11,771 nucleotides of DNA from JAGXTF01 sp040376005 (GTDB lineage Bacteria > Bacteroidota > Bacteroidia > NS11-12g > UBA955), in contig JBEIRK010000084.1 in the NCBI GenBank assembly GCA_040376005.1, positions 1-11,771 of the forward strand, written 5' to 3'. Below are positions 1-6,573 of this stretch, piece by piece. The notes below the pieces were generated by a model. It was not told the DNA's origin and did not search any database. It was given only the letters and a program-made list of their open reading frames with translations. How positions within the stretch are numbered: position 1 is the first letter of the stretch; the number at the start of each line of letters is the position of its first letter. Made by a program: the position numbers and the translations under genes.

Positions 1-547
1 CCACCAAGCCTTCTATGGTCTTCTTGGGACTCAAACTGGGGTATAGTGGAGTTTTGCCCAACAACCTGCCACTGAGGTAGGCAAAGGTATCTGAACTCCA
101 AACAAGCAGCAATGGGAGCATGCCCCGCTGCCAGGTATACCCATCACGATGTGCAAATTGAATAAATAGCACCAAGGGCACTGCTACATAGACTATTGCA
201 AATACGCCGTCTGCAATGCTGTTGTATGCGTCCAAACCTTTTTTCCAAAGTACTGCTATGACATACAACAAGCCCAACGAAGCCGCAATGGCTAAGGTGC
301 CTTTTTGGAAAAACGGTATCGATAGAGCTTCACTTCCTGCATGCAAGATTAACGCTACAGAAATGAGCACGAGTAGGAACACCTGAAGTTGGCTTTCCAT
401 ACGACGCAATTTGGCAAATTCTGTTATTCCAACAATACTCAGCACAATGCACAAGGAGGTCATTCCATTTGCACCGCTGTAGATAAAGCCGATAACGATG
501 GCGGCAAATACTATTCCCGATAGGGTTCTTTTGAGCAGTTCATTCAT
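1..547 (-). CDS. cdsA: phosphatidate cytidylyltransferase (CDP-diacylglycerol synthase), 5' part, cut by the left edge
   Basis: This membrane enzyme makes CDP-diacylglycerol from phosphatidic acid and CTP, the precursor of the main phospholipids. I read 182 codons from ATG at 547 running off the left edge with no stop. The protein is strongly hydrophobic, with segments near residues 8-25, 30-44, 56-71, 84-100, 112-131 and 143-160. It ends in the recognisable block SSDTFAYLSGRLLGK (151-165) followed by SPKKTIEG (173-180), which is characteristic of CdsA. Family members have about 270-285 residues, so roughly the last third, including the PROSITE signature with its conserved Lys-Asp and Asp residues, lies outside the window. 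The start overlaps the stop of the protease gene in an ATGA, which suggests translational coupling. The family call is strong; activity cannot be judged without the C-terminus. Confidence 0.9.
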   Translation of the reverse strand, partial: MNELLKRTLSGIVFAAIVIGFIYSGANGMTSLCIVLSIVGITEFAKLRRMESQLQVFLLVLISVALILHAGSEALSIPFFQKGTLAIAASLGLLYVIAVLWKKGLDAYNSIADGVFAIVYVAVPLVLFIQFAHRDGYTWQRGMLPLLLVWSSDTFAYLSGRLLGKTPLYPSLSPKKTIEGLV

Positions 548-1545
548 GACTTAACAGGGTTGCTGGGCTTTGATGTGAGTTTATAGAACATCCTCAGAAG
601 GGTAAACAGTCCGAAAACAGTGAGCAGGGCAAGGAAAGGACTGAGTTTCAGGTTGCCATATTCTCCAAATATACCGGTCTTTTCAAAAGCCATGTGGTTG
701 AGATAAGCCACAACTACGGTGGTGGAATTGAAGACAAAGTGCATGATAACCCCATACCAAATGGTGCCGGTGCGCATGGCCACAATGCCGAACAAAATAC
801 CCATCAAAAAGATGGCGGGCAACTCGTACACGGTAAAGTGCAATACCGCAAATACCAAGGCTTGCAGAAACACAGGCGTCCATTTTTTTCCGGTAATGTG
901 CTTGAAAATATTCATAAGCACCCCGCGAAACAGCAGTTCCTCAAATAAAGCGGGGAGCAAAGCCACGAGTACCAGGCAGACCGCCAACTCCACGGGAGCA
1001 TGCATGTCTAATATGGTGTCGATATGCTCGGTGCGTGCGTGTTCATATTTCTCAGCCAAAAAATGCACGTATTGCGGCCACTGAATAGACTGCACCCAAG
1101 CGGTGAGGAAGTCTACAAAGGGGATGCACAAGGCCAAAATGGCCAAACAGATGAAGACTACATTGAATTTGGGTTTTACATTCAGTCCACCTTCATGCAC
1201 AATGCCAGTGCGGTTGATAACCGCAAATAGGGCAGCAGGTAAGAACATGTACCCGCCGAAGGAGATGAAATTTACAGCCCTAGCGATATTAATGGCTTTG
1301 GCTGTGCCATCCGGTTCAGAAATGAGATTGGCCACTTCTGAAAACCCCATATTATAGAATCCAGCCATGGAAAATACGGCCAGAAAATAGAAAATGAGCT
1401 GAAACAGAAATATGAAAATAAGCACGAAAACCAGTCCCCAAACTGTGTAAAATGAGCTTCTTGAAGGGTTTTCTACCGGAGTATTTAGAATGTCGTAATT
1501 TTGCAAAGTAAAACTTGCAGCAAATTTGGTAAAAATTGGCGACAT
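544..1545 (-). CDS. CPBP-family intramembrane metalloprotease (Abi/Rce1 type)
   Basis: A 333-residue polytopic membrane protein. The three CPBP motifs are present in order: EELLFRG (Glu202, Glu203, Arg207), F232-x3-H236 in VFAVLHF, and H269-x3-N273 in MHFVFNS. These are the active-site residues of the Rce1/Abi glutamate-type proteases. Hydrophobic segments lie near 34-60, 94-112, 127-147, 186-203, 226-258, 262-282 and 302-321. The bacterial substrate cannot be read from sequence. The frame stays open upstream to 1647, but that extension runs through the dusB coding region and looks non-native, so I chose ATG at 1545. That start overlaps dusB by 20 bases; a TTG at 1506 would remove the overlap and is a real alternative. 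The stop overlaps the cdsA start (ATGA), so the two are probably co-translated. Confidence 0.88.
   Translation of the reverse strand: MSPIFTKFAASFTLQNYDILNTPVENPSRSSFYTVWGLVFVLIFIFLFQLIFYFLAVFSMAGFYNMGFSEVANLISEPDGTAKAINIARAVNFISFGGYMFLPAALFAVINRTGIVHEGGLNVKPKFNVVFICLAILALCIPFVDFLTAWVQSIQWPQYVHFLAEKYEHARTEHIDTILDMHAPVELAVCLVLVALLPALFEELLFRGVLMNIFKHITGKKWTPVFLQALVFAVLHFTVYELPAIFLMGILFGIVAMRTGTIWYGVIMHFVFNSTTVVVAYLNHMAFEKTGIFGEYGNLKLSPFLALLTVFGLFTLLRMFYKLTSKPSNPVKS
1496..1503 (+). promoter_or_regulatory. candidate Bacteroidota -7 element of dusB
   Basis: TAATTTTG followed by C fits the TAnnTTTG element of the primary Bacteroidota sigma factor. Transcription would begin near 1507, leaving a leader of about 19 bases before the TTG start at 1526. 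The upstream -33 element is weak: only a TTTTC run at 1469-1473, with 22 bases of spacing. The element lies inside the 5' coding part of the divergent protease gene. Confidence 0.4.
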
Positions 1546-2578
1546 TGAGTTAGGAGATTTTCCCCTGTTGTTGGCACCCATGGAAGATGTGAGTGATCCT
1601 CCCTTCCGTTTTGTGTGTAAACAACATGGTGCAGACCTTATGTACACTGAGTTTATCAGCAGTGAGGGTCTGATTCGTGATGCGATAAAAAGCCGACAAA
1701 AGCTGGATATTTTCGACTACGAACGCCCAATTGGTATTCAAATTTTCGGTGGAGATGAAGAAGCTATGGCCATGGCAGCTTCCATTGTGGATGCCACCAA
1801 TCCTGATTTGGTAGACATTAATTTTGGTTGCCCTGTAAAAAAGGTGGTGTGCAAAGGTGCAGGTGCTGCAGTGCTAAAAGATATCGACCTCATGGTGCGA
1901 CTCACCGAAGCCGTGGTGCGGAATACCACAAAGCCCGTAACTGTAAAAACGCGCCTGGGCTGGGATGACCAATCCAAAAACATTGTAGAAGTGGCAGAAC
2001 GCCTGCAAGATGTGGGAGTGAAAGCACTGAGTATTCACGGCCGCACCCGCGCCCAGCTGTACAAAGGCGATGCTGACTGGACGTTGATAGCCGAAGTAAA
2101 AAACAATCCGCGCATGCACATTCCCATCTTCGGCAATGGAGACATCGACAGTCCGCAGAAAGCAGTGGAGTACAAAAATAAATATGGGGTAGATGGCGTC
2201 ATGATTGGTCGCGCTGCCATTGGATACCCTTGGATTTTTAATGAAATAAAGCACTTTATCCGCACAGGCACTGAAAAAGACATGCCCGACTTTGCGGATC
2301 GCCTAAATACCTGCCATACCCACTTGACCAAAAGCATGGAATGGAAGGGAGAAAAATTGGGCATCATTGAAATGCGCAGGCACTATTCCCATTATTTCCG
2401 GGGCTTACACGACTTCAAACCCTTCAGAACCCGTTTGGTGATGGCGCAGCATAAAGAAGAAATTAAGGCCATATTTGAAGACATGCTCCAGGCCTATGGA
2501 CAAGAATGGCAAGTCTCAGGCACAAAAGTTGCTGATATACACTCAATAACCACAGACCCTACCGTATTATCCCTATGA
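1526..2578 (+). CDS. dusB: tRNA-dihydrouridine synthase, DusB type
   Basis: This flavoenzyme reduces specific uridines in tRNA to dihydrouridine, using FMN and NADPH. The 350-residue protein has the Dus TIM barrel in order: LLLAPMEDVSDPPFR (14-28) at the FMN-binding start, DINFGCP (97-103) with the catalytic Cys102, the FMN-contacting Lys141 in VKTRLGWD, HGRTR (171-175), GNGD (203-206) and IGRAA (227-231), then a helical C-terminal domain that recognises tRNA. The start is TTG at 1526. A stop lies just upstream at 1496, there is no in-frame ATG before residue 19, and MVKIGDIELGDFPLLLAPM matches the usual N-terminus in this phylum, so TTG is well supported. The stop overlaps the next gene in ATGA. 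Which tRNA position it modifies cannot be read from sequence. Confidence 0.95.
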   Translation: MVKIGDIELGDFPLLLAPMEDVSDPPFRFVCKQHGADLMYTEFISSEGLIRDAIKSRQKLDIFDYERPIGIQIFGGDEEAMAMAASIVDATNPDLVDINFGCPVKKVVCKGAGAAVLKDIDLMVRLTEAVVRNTTKPVTVKTRLGWDDQSKNIVEVAERLQDVGVKALSIHGRTRAQLYKGDADWTLIAEVKNNPRMHIPIFGNGDIDSPQKAVEYKNKYGVDGVMIGRAAIGYPWIFNEIKHFIRTGTEKDMPDFADRLNTCHTHLTKSMEWKGEKLGIIEMRRHYSHYFRGLHDFKPFRTRLVMAQHKEEIKAIFEDMLQAYGQEWQVSGTKVADIHSITTDPTVLSL

Positions 2579-3507
2579 AAATCCTTCGCATACTTGCACT
2601 CCAAGCCTCACTGGCGCTATATCCAACTGTTGCTGTGGCACAAAATGTTATAACAGAATCCTCAGTTACTGTGGTTTCCTATTGGGTAATTGGTGAGAAC
2701 CACCGCTTTGCTTGCACCCATACTGAAGAAAAAAAGGGGGAAGGCGAAGATTCTAAGAAGACGGCTTCCTATAATATAGACATGAGCATTGTGGGGGCTA
2801 ACGACACCTCTTATTTTATTGAGGCCAAGTACAACGGCATTCAAGTAGACAGCAGCGCAGATTATGCCGAAAAATTGATGGCTCAACTCATGGAAGGTTT
2901 CGTGGTAAAGTATAGAACCGACGAATTGGGCGCCTTGCAAGAAATGAAAAACGTAGATGAGATTAAGGCTTACTTGGTGAAAGGCTACGAAATGGCCATA
3001 GCCCAGTACAAGGGTAAAGAGGGATTGTATGATAGCCTTTTGCAACTCAAAGAATACCTTACCTCGGATGAAATGGTATTGCAAGCCTGCGAAGAGATTA
3101 CCATGCTGCACTTCTTTCATGGGGGAGAGTACAATAGGCTCAAGCCGGGATACGGAGCCAGCGAATTTCCCAATCCATTTGGCGGTCCAGCCTTTCCTGC
3201 ACAAGTGAAAATTGAGGTTTCTAAGGTAGCCACAGATAAGAGCCAGTTTGAAGTTTCGCAGTTTACCAAGCTGGATTCCGTAGCGGCAAAGCCCCTGATT
3301 TTAAGCACGCTAAAAGCCGTTTATAAGGATTTAGGCATTCCTATTCCTGAAGATGCGGAATTGATAAAGCATTTGGAAATAAAAGAGAGCATCAATGCCC
3401 AAATTCAAACAGAAACCGGGTGGCCTATGCATGTAGAGAATATTCGTTTGAATCGGGTAAACGCGGTATCCGATAAAAAAGTAACCCAAATTGACTTCGT
3501 GTACTAG
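2575..3507 (+). CDS. exported protein of unknown function, coupled to dusB
   Basis: A 310-residue protein I do not recognise. Residues 1-23 form a signal peptide (Lys/Arg start, hydrophobic core, ending VAVAQ), with cleavage likely before Asn24, so it should reach the periplasm or cell surface. There is no lipobox Cys and no later membrane segment. After a beta-rich N-terminal part (25-95, with the charged linker EEKKGEGEDSKK near 51-62), the middle (95-170) is helical. The C-terminal third returns to beta strands and ends in a GWPMHVENI block (282-290) and IDFVY. This beta-helix-beta layout recalls DUF6263-type exported proteins of Bacteroidota, but that is only an impression. It overlaps the dusB stop in ATGA, so it is probably translated from the same mRNA. 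No terminator is visible after it. The coding call is firm; the function is open. Confidence 0.87.
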   Translation: MKILRILALQASLALYPTVAVAQNVITESSVTVVSYWVIGENHRFACTHTEEKKGEGEDSKKTASYNIDMSIVGANDTSYFIEAKYNGIQVDSSADYAEKLMAQLMEGFVVKYRTDELGALQEMKNVDEIKAYLVKGYEMAIAQYKGKEGLYDSLLQLKEYLTSDEMVLQACEEITMLHFFHGGEYNRLKPGYGASEFPNPFGGPAFPAQVKIEVSKVATDKSQFEVSQFTKLDSVAAKPLILSTLKAVYKDLGIPIPEDAELIKHLEIKESINAQIQTETGWPMHVENIRLNRVNAVSDKKVTQIDFVY

Positions 3508-3583
3508 GCTGTAGCGGCGCTATCTTGCTTGAGATGGCATGCTCACGGTGACCTTTCGCACATACAAACTCAACAAAAAACAG

Positions 3584-3591
3584 TATTTTCG
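3584..3591 (+). promoter_or_regulatory. candidate -7 element of trhO
   Basis: TATTTTCG followed by C is one base from TAnnTTTG. It would start transcription about 25 bases before the ATG at 3619. No good -33 TTG is seen at the expected distance; the nearest T-rich match, TTTCG at 3554, is too far. The 111-base gap also holds a weak dyad (TAGC-GGC-GCTA, 3512-3522) with no T-run. Confidence 0.3.
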
Positions 3592-3618
3592 CAGCCTAAT
3601 TCAAACATTCCCAATTCC

Positions 3619-4635
3619 ATGTTATTGCACAACAGAGTGAACAGGGAGGAGTTGAAGTTACGCATGTTGGCGGATCCACGCCCTTACCGGACCATCTCCT
3701 TCTACAAGTACCATCCCATTGAAGAGCCCGCGGCATTTCGCGACAAACTCTACCTCATGTTTACAGCGTTAGAAGTGGTGGGCAGGGTGTATGTAGCAGC
3801 CGAGGGTATTAATGCGCAAATTGCCGTGCCGGAAGAGCAGGTAGACGCCTTTCGCCAAGCCTTATACAGCATAGATTTTTTAAATGGGATACGATTAAAC
3901 ATCGCCATAGAAGAGTCTGATAAGTCTTTTTACAAGTTGGATTTGAAGCTGCGTCCCAAAATTGTGGCCGACGGCATAGAGGACCCCACCTTTGACCCTT
4001 CGAATACAGGAAACTACCTGGATGCAGAAGGTTGGAACAAGATGATGGACATGCCCGATACTGTGGTTATAGACATGCGCAACCACTATGAGAGTGAGGT
4101 GGGCCGTTTTGAAAATGCCCGCTGTCCGGATGTAGATACCTTCAAAGAAGAACTTGAAGAGGTAATCGATGAGTTTGGTGAGAAGCGCAACCAGCGTATT
4201 TTGATGTATTGCACGGGAGGCATTCGCTGCGAAAAGGCCAGTGCCTGGATGAAGCACAACGGTTTTGGAGAAGTGTATCACCTTGAGGGTGGTATCATTA
4301 ACTACGTGAAGCAGGTAAAGGAAAACGACTTAGACAATCGTTTTCACGGGGTAAACTTTGTTTTCGACCAACGATTGCACGAACGGGTGACTGATGAAAT
4401 TCTTGCACAGTGCCATCAATGTGGAAAACCGGCAGATACCCACGTCAATTGTTCAAACACAGGCTGCCATTTGCTTTTTATACAATGCAGCGCTTGTGCG
4501 GAGCAGTATCATGGGGCATGTTCTGAAACCTGCACCAGTATTGTGCAATTGCCGGAAGAGGAGCAGATAAAGTTGCGCAAAGGGAAGAAAGCACCGAAGA
4601 TTTTTTCAAAAGGAAGATTTCCACGAACACAATAA
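3619..4635 (+). CDS. trhO: tRNA uridine(34) hydroxylase, rhodanese family (TrhO/YceA)
   Basis: TrhO makes 5-hydroxyuridine at the wobble position (U34) of tRNAs in an oxygen-dependent, prephenate-independent way. The 338-residue protein follows the E. coli TrhO pattern closely: LLHNRV at the N-terminus, RTISFYKY (24-31), VYVAAEGINAQIAVP (57-71), VADGIEDP (116-123) and IDMRNHYESEVG (151-162). The rhodanese active loop is YCTGGIRCEKASAW (197-210), with the catalytic-type Cys198 and a second Cys204. A Cys-rich C-terminal region follows (Cys265, 268, 278, 283, 290, 293, 301, 305), which could bind a metal. The frame extends upstream to 3529, but family proteins begin at the LLHNRV block, so ATG 3619 is chosen. 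It lies between two exported proteins and close to dusB, another tRNA-uridine modifier. Confidence 0.95.
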   Translation: MLLHNRVNREELKLRMLADPRPYRTISFYKYHPIEEPAAFRDKLYLMFTALEVVGRVYVAAEGINAQIAVPEEQVDAFRQALYSIDFLNGIRLNIAIEESDKSFYKLDLKLRPKIVADGIEDPTFDPSNTGNYLDAEGWNKMMDMPDTVVIDMRNHYESEVGRFENARCPDVDTFKEELEEVIDEFGEKRNQRILMYCTGGIRCEKASAWMKHNGFGEVYHLEGGIINYVKQVKENDLDNRFHGVNFVFDQRLHERVTDEILAQCHQCGKPADTHVNCSNTGCHLLFIQCSACAEQYHGACSETCTSIVQLPEEEQIKLRKGKKAPKIFSKGRFPRTQ

Positions 4636-4702
4636 AAATTCAAAAAATCAGTTTAGGAGCTATTAGTAACACTTTAAAATGAACGTAAACCATTGGCAGA
4701 TG

Positions 4703-4734
4703 TTTTTAGGCAATAAGGTTAGAATGTATATTCG
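4703..4734 (+). promoter_or_regulatory. candidate promoter of the Gly/Trp-rich exported protein
   Basis: A T-run ending in TTTAG (to 4709), a 17-base spacer and TATATTCG (4727-4734) followed by C resemble a Bacteroidota -33/-7 promoter with TTCG in place of TTTG. Transcription would begin near 4738, giving a leader of about 40 bases before ATG 4778. Confidence 0.4.
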
Positions 4735-4745
4735 CGGCCGTTTTT

Positions 4746-4768
4746 TGGCAAACTTTTTGAATTTGCCA
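4746..4768 (+). promoter_or_regulatory. leader stem-loop before the 4778 start
   Basis: TGGCAAA (4746-4752) and TTTGCCA (4762-4768) form a perfect 7-base-pair stem with a 9-base loop. The stem ends nine bases before the ATG at 4778, within the ribosome footprint. There is no T-run, so it is not a terminator. A role in initiation or mRNA stability is inferred. Confidence 0.45.
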
Positions 4769-4777
4769 TACCAAAGC

Positions 4778-5533
4778 ATGAATCAAAAGAGATTGAAAAC
4801 ACTTAAATCAATATGCGTAGCCGGACTATTTCTGGTTATGATTCCCGGCAAAGCCCAATGGGGCGATTGGGGTGGAGGAGGAGCAGAGACACCCGCCGAC
4901 ACGGCTAAGACCGACACTACCGCATCCGCTGGTGGTGATGCTTGGGGTGGCGGCGATGCAGGCGGCTGGGGTGGCGCTGAAGAGACCAAGGGTCCTAAAA
5001 TGCCTGAAAGAAAACCCTATGTGCGATTTGTGCCACCTTATGATAGCCTACGTGAGATTATCTACTATGAAGGTATCATAGAAGATGAGGATTGCGAATA
5101 TTGCATGGCGGACTCTTTGTATTGGAGGGCACGCAAGCATTTGTTGACCAAATTTGGCAAAGAGAACTTAAAGAAGTTTACGGTAGAAGACAAGAAGGCC
5201 GACCGCATCACCTTATTGGTATCTGTACCTATGGTGATTAAGTATGGTAATTACAAGCAGGAGACCGTGGGTACTTTAGAATACAAGTTGACCTTGCGTT
5301 TCAAGGACAACCGTTACAAGTATCAATTTGGCAACTTTGTACATATACAGGCGGCCGATGGTACAGGCAAGGAAGCTACCCGCACCTATCACGAATATTA
5401 CATGAAGCTCAAGAAGGGGTTTCAGGCAACCGATCCATACTTGTTGGCAGCAGACCGAGAGGTGAAACAATTGGTTGCTGAGTTAACGAAGACCTTGAAA
5501 GAGCCATATCAGCCTGATGAGGACGATTGGTAA
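4778..5533 (+). CDS. exported protein with a Gly/Trp-rich linker and DUF4468-like domain
   Basis: A 251-residue protein. Residues 1-27 are a signal peptide (Lys/Arg-rich start, core SICVAGLFLVMIP, ending GKAQ). The mature protein begins with a low-complexity linker: WGDWGGGG (28-35), a Thr/Ala/Asp stretch (36-51), then AWGGGDAGGWGG (55-66). After a basic turn (KMPERKPYVRFVPPYDS, 74-90) comes an alpha/beta body: LYWRARKHLLTKFGKE (114-129), then strands in ITLLVSV and a TLEYKLTLRFKDNRYKYQFGNF stretch split over 166-187. This order (a helix with Tyr and Arg, then strands with a KDNRYKYQ-type end) resembles DUF4468 of exported Bacteroidota proteins. The frame opens at 4679, but ATG 4778 places the signal peptide at the N-terminus. 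It ends in an acidic DEDDW tail. Function is unknown; a terminator follows. Confidence 0.85.
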   Translation: MNQKRLKTLKSICVAGLFLVMIPGKAQWGDWGGGGAETPADTAKTDTTASAGGDAWGGGDAGGWGGAEETKGPKMPERKPYVRFVPPYDSLREIIYYEGIIEDEDCEYCMADSLYWRARKHLLTKFGKENLKKFTVEDKKADRITLLVSVPMVIKYGNYKQETVGTLEYKLTLRFKDNRYKYQFGNFVHIQAADGTGKEATRTYHEYYMKLKKGFQATDPYLLAADREVKQLVAELTKTLKEPYQPDEDDW

Positions 5534-5554
5534 GAAAAATAAATCAGAAATCGT

Positions 5555-5588
5555 GAAACCCTTGATAATTCAGGGGTTTCGCTATTTT
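5555..5588 (+). terminator. probable intrinsic terminator after the 4778-5533 gene
   Basis: GAAACCCTTG (5555-5564) pairs over 10 positions, one of them T-G, with CAGGGGTTTC (5571-5580) around the loop ATAATT. A short TATTTT tract follows at 5583-5588. The T-tract is modest, so termination may be partial. It lies 21 bases after the stop codon and separates this gene from the ribosomal operon. Confidence 0.6.
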
Positions 5589-5653
5589 AAGGGGGCTGTA
5601 AAAGGGCGAATTGTTGATAAAAACAATGCGTCTGAAATGAAGTACGCGAAAAA

Positions 5654-5669
5654 AAGTTGTGGACAACTT
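5654..5669. promoter_or_regulatory. 16-base dyad overlapping the rplM promoter, possible operator
   Basis: AAGTTGT, a GG centre and ACAACTT form a perfect inverted repeat. Its right arm overlaps the -33 TTG of the rplM promoter. Position and symmetry suit a dimeric repressor or activator site, but no regulator is identified. The minus strand contains TTGTCCACA, which is DnaA-box-like; being single, that may be chance. Confidence 0.35.
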
Positions 5670-5698
5670 GCAACTGGAGAATAAAAGTGGTACTTTTG
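5668..5698 (+). promoter_or_regulatory. promoter of the rplM-rpsI-rpsB-tsf operon
   Basis: TTG (5668-5670), a 20-base spacer and TACTTTTG (5691-5698) followed by C fit the Bacteroidota consensus TTTG-N19-21-TAnnTTTG closely. Transcription should start near 5702, giving a leader of about 27 bases before the GTG at 5729. It is the best promoter match in the window, as expected for a highly expressed operon. Confidence 0.75.
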
Positions 5699-5728
5699 CA
5701 ACCCCAAAATTATTAAGCAGAATACACT

Positions 5729-6172
5729 GTGAATCCGCTGAGTACTTATAAAACCGCATCGGCAAACAAGCAAACCGTTAACAAGAAATGGTATGTAGTT
5801 GATGCAACAGGACAGAATTTAGGCCGTTTGGCCAGCAGGATTGCGTTCGTAATCCGTGGTAAGAACAAGCCAGACTTTACCCCTCACGTTGACTGTGGTG
5901 ATAACATCATCGTAATCAATGCAGAGAAGGTGAACCTATCAGGAAACAAGATGCAGGACATGGAGTTTCTGAGGCACACTGGATATCCAGGTGGTCAGCG
6001 CAGTACCCTTGCGAAGGACATGAAGCCTACACGATTGGTGGAGAATGCTGTAAGAGGCATGTTGCCAAAGAATCGTTTGGGACGCAGATTGTTTACCAAT
6101 CTTCATGTATTTGAGGGTGGTGTTCACAATCACGAGGCACAAAAACCCGAAGTATTAACATTCGATAACTGA
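5729..6172 (+). CDS. rplM: 50S ribosomal protein L13
   Basis: L13 is an early-assembling protein of the large subunit that binds 23S rRNA. The 147-residue product shows WYVVDATGQNLGRLAS (21-36), RGKNKPDFTPHVDCGDN (43-59), NLSGNK (69-74), HTGYPGGQRS (83-92), VRGMLPKNRLGRRL (108-121) and the C-terminal HNHEAQKPE block (133-141), all standard L13. Length is slightly above the E. coli 142 because of an N-terminal extension (NPLSTYKTASANKQT) usual in this phylum. The start is GTG at 5729; no in-frame ATG precedes the conserved core and the extension matches relatives. It is the first gene of the operon, and the gap to rpsI is 11 bases. No Shine-Dalgarno sequence is seen. Confidence 0.97.
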   Translation: MNPLSTYKTASANKQTVNKKWYVVDATGQNLGRLASRIAFVIRGKNKPDFTPHVDCGDNIIVINAEKVNLSGNKMQDMEFLRHTGYPGGQRSTLAKDMKPTRLVENAVRGMLPKNRLGRRLFTNLHVFEGGVHNHEAQKPEVLTFDN

Positions 6173-6183
6173 GACTATAAAGT

Positions 6184-6564
6184 ATGATCAACAACTCAGG
6201 CAGAAGGAAAGCGGCAGTTGCGCGTATTTACCTTAAAGAGGGTAACGGCAAAATCACTGTTAACAACCGCGCTTTTGAAAACTATTTTCCATTGGAGTGG
6301 CACAGAACCTCTATTGAGAGTCCTTTGTCATTGACCGACAATGCTGGCAAATTCGACATCAACGTAAACGTACGTGGTGGCGGACAGAGTGGTCAAGCGC
6401 AAGCTGTGCGTTTGGGCATTGCTAAAGCTTTGGTGGAGCATAATGCCGAACTGAAACCTGCTCTTAGAGCAGCTGGTTTTGTTACCCGCGATTCTCGTGT
6501 GGTAGAACGTAAGAAGCCAGGTCAGAAGAAGGCCCGTAAAAGATTCCAATTCTCTAAACGCTAA
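6184..6564 (+). CDS. rpsI: 30S ribosomal protein S9
   Basis: S9 sits in the head of the small subunit, and its C-terminal tail reaches the P-site tRNA. The 126-residue product has GRRKAAVARIYLKEGNGKIT (6-25), the VRGGGQSGQAQAVRLGIAKA block (63-82), VTRDSRVVERKKPGQKKA (99-116) and the terminal KRFQFSKR, with the conserved final Lys-Arg that contacts tRNA. Length is close to E. coli (130). ATG at 6184 begins with INNSGRRK, the usual start region. No Shine-Dalgarno sequence is present; upstream bases are A/T-rich, as is normal in this phylum. It lies 9 bases before rpsB. Confidence 0.97.
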   Translation: MINNSGRRKAAVARIYLKEGNGKITVNNRAFENYFPLEWHRTSIESPLSLTDNAGKFDINVNVRGGGQSGQAQAVRLGIAKALVEHNAELKPALRAAGFVTRDSRVVERKKPGQKKARKRFQFSKR

Positions 6565-6573
6565 TACAAGACA

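Noticed and set aside
719..1084. 121-codon open frame on the plus strand
   Set aside because: It is antisense to the CPBP protease motifs; low-complexity Asn/Thr/Lys composition typical of a shadow frame.
1546..1647. N-terminal extension of the CPBP protease (34 codons)
   Set aside because: It runs through the dusB coding region in antisense, has Cys/Lys/Ser-rich content unlike a membrane protein start, and adds no domain.
2662..3204. 180-codon open frame on the minus strand
   Set aside because: It is antisense to the exported protein at 2575-3507, which has a signal peptide and coupling to dusB. No motif is seen.
3512..3522. Terminator after the dusB-coupled gene
   Set aside because: Only a 4-base-pair stem with a 3-base loop and no T-run.
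3895..4281. 128-codon open frame on the minus strand
   Set aside because: It is antisense to the conserved core of trhO, with no start signal or recognisable domain.
5607..5630. Stem-loop ATTGTT/AACAAT as a ribosomal protein leader
   Set aside because: It lies about 70 bases upstream of the likely transcription start, so it would not be in the rplM mRNA.
5658..5666. DnaA box (TTGTCCACA on the minus strand) suggesting a replication origin
   Set aside because: A single near-match, with no cluster of boxes, AT-rich unwinding region, or dnaA/dnaN nearby.
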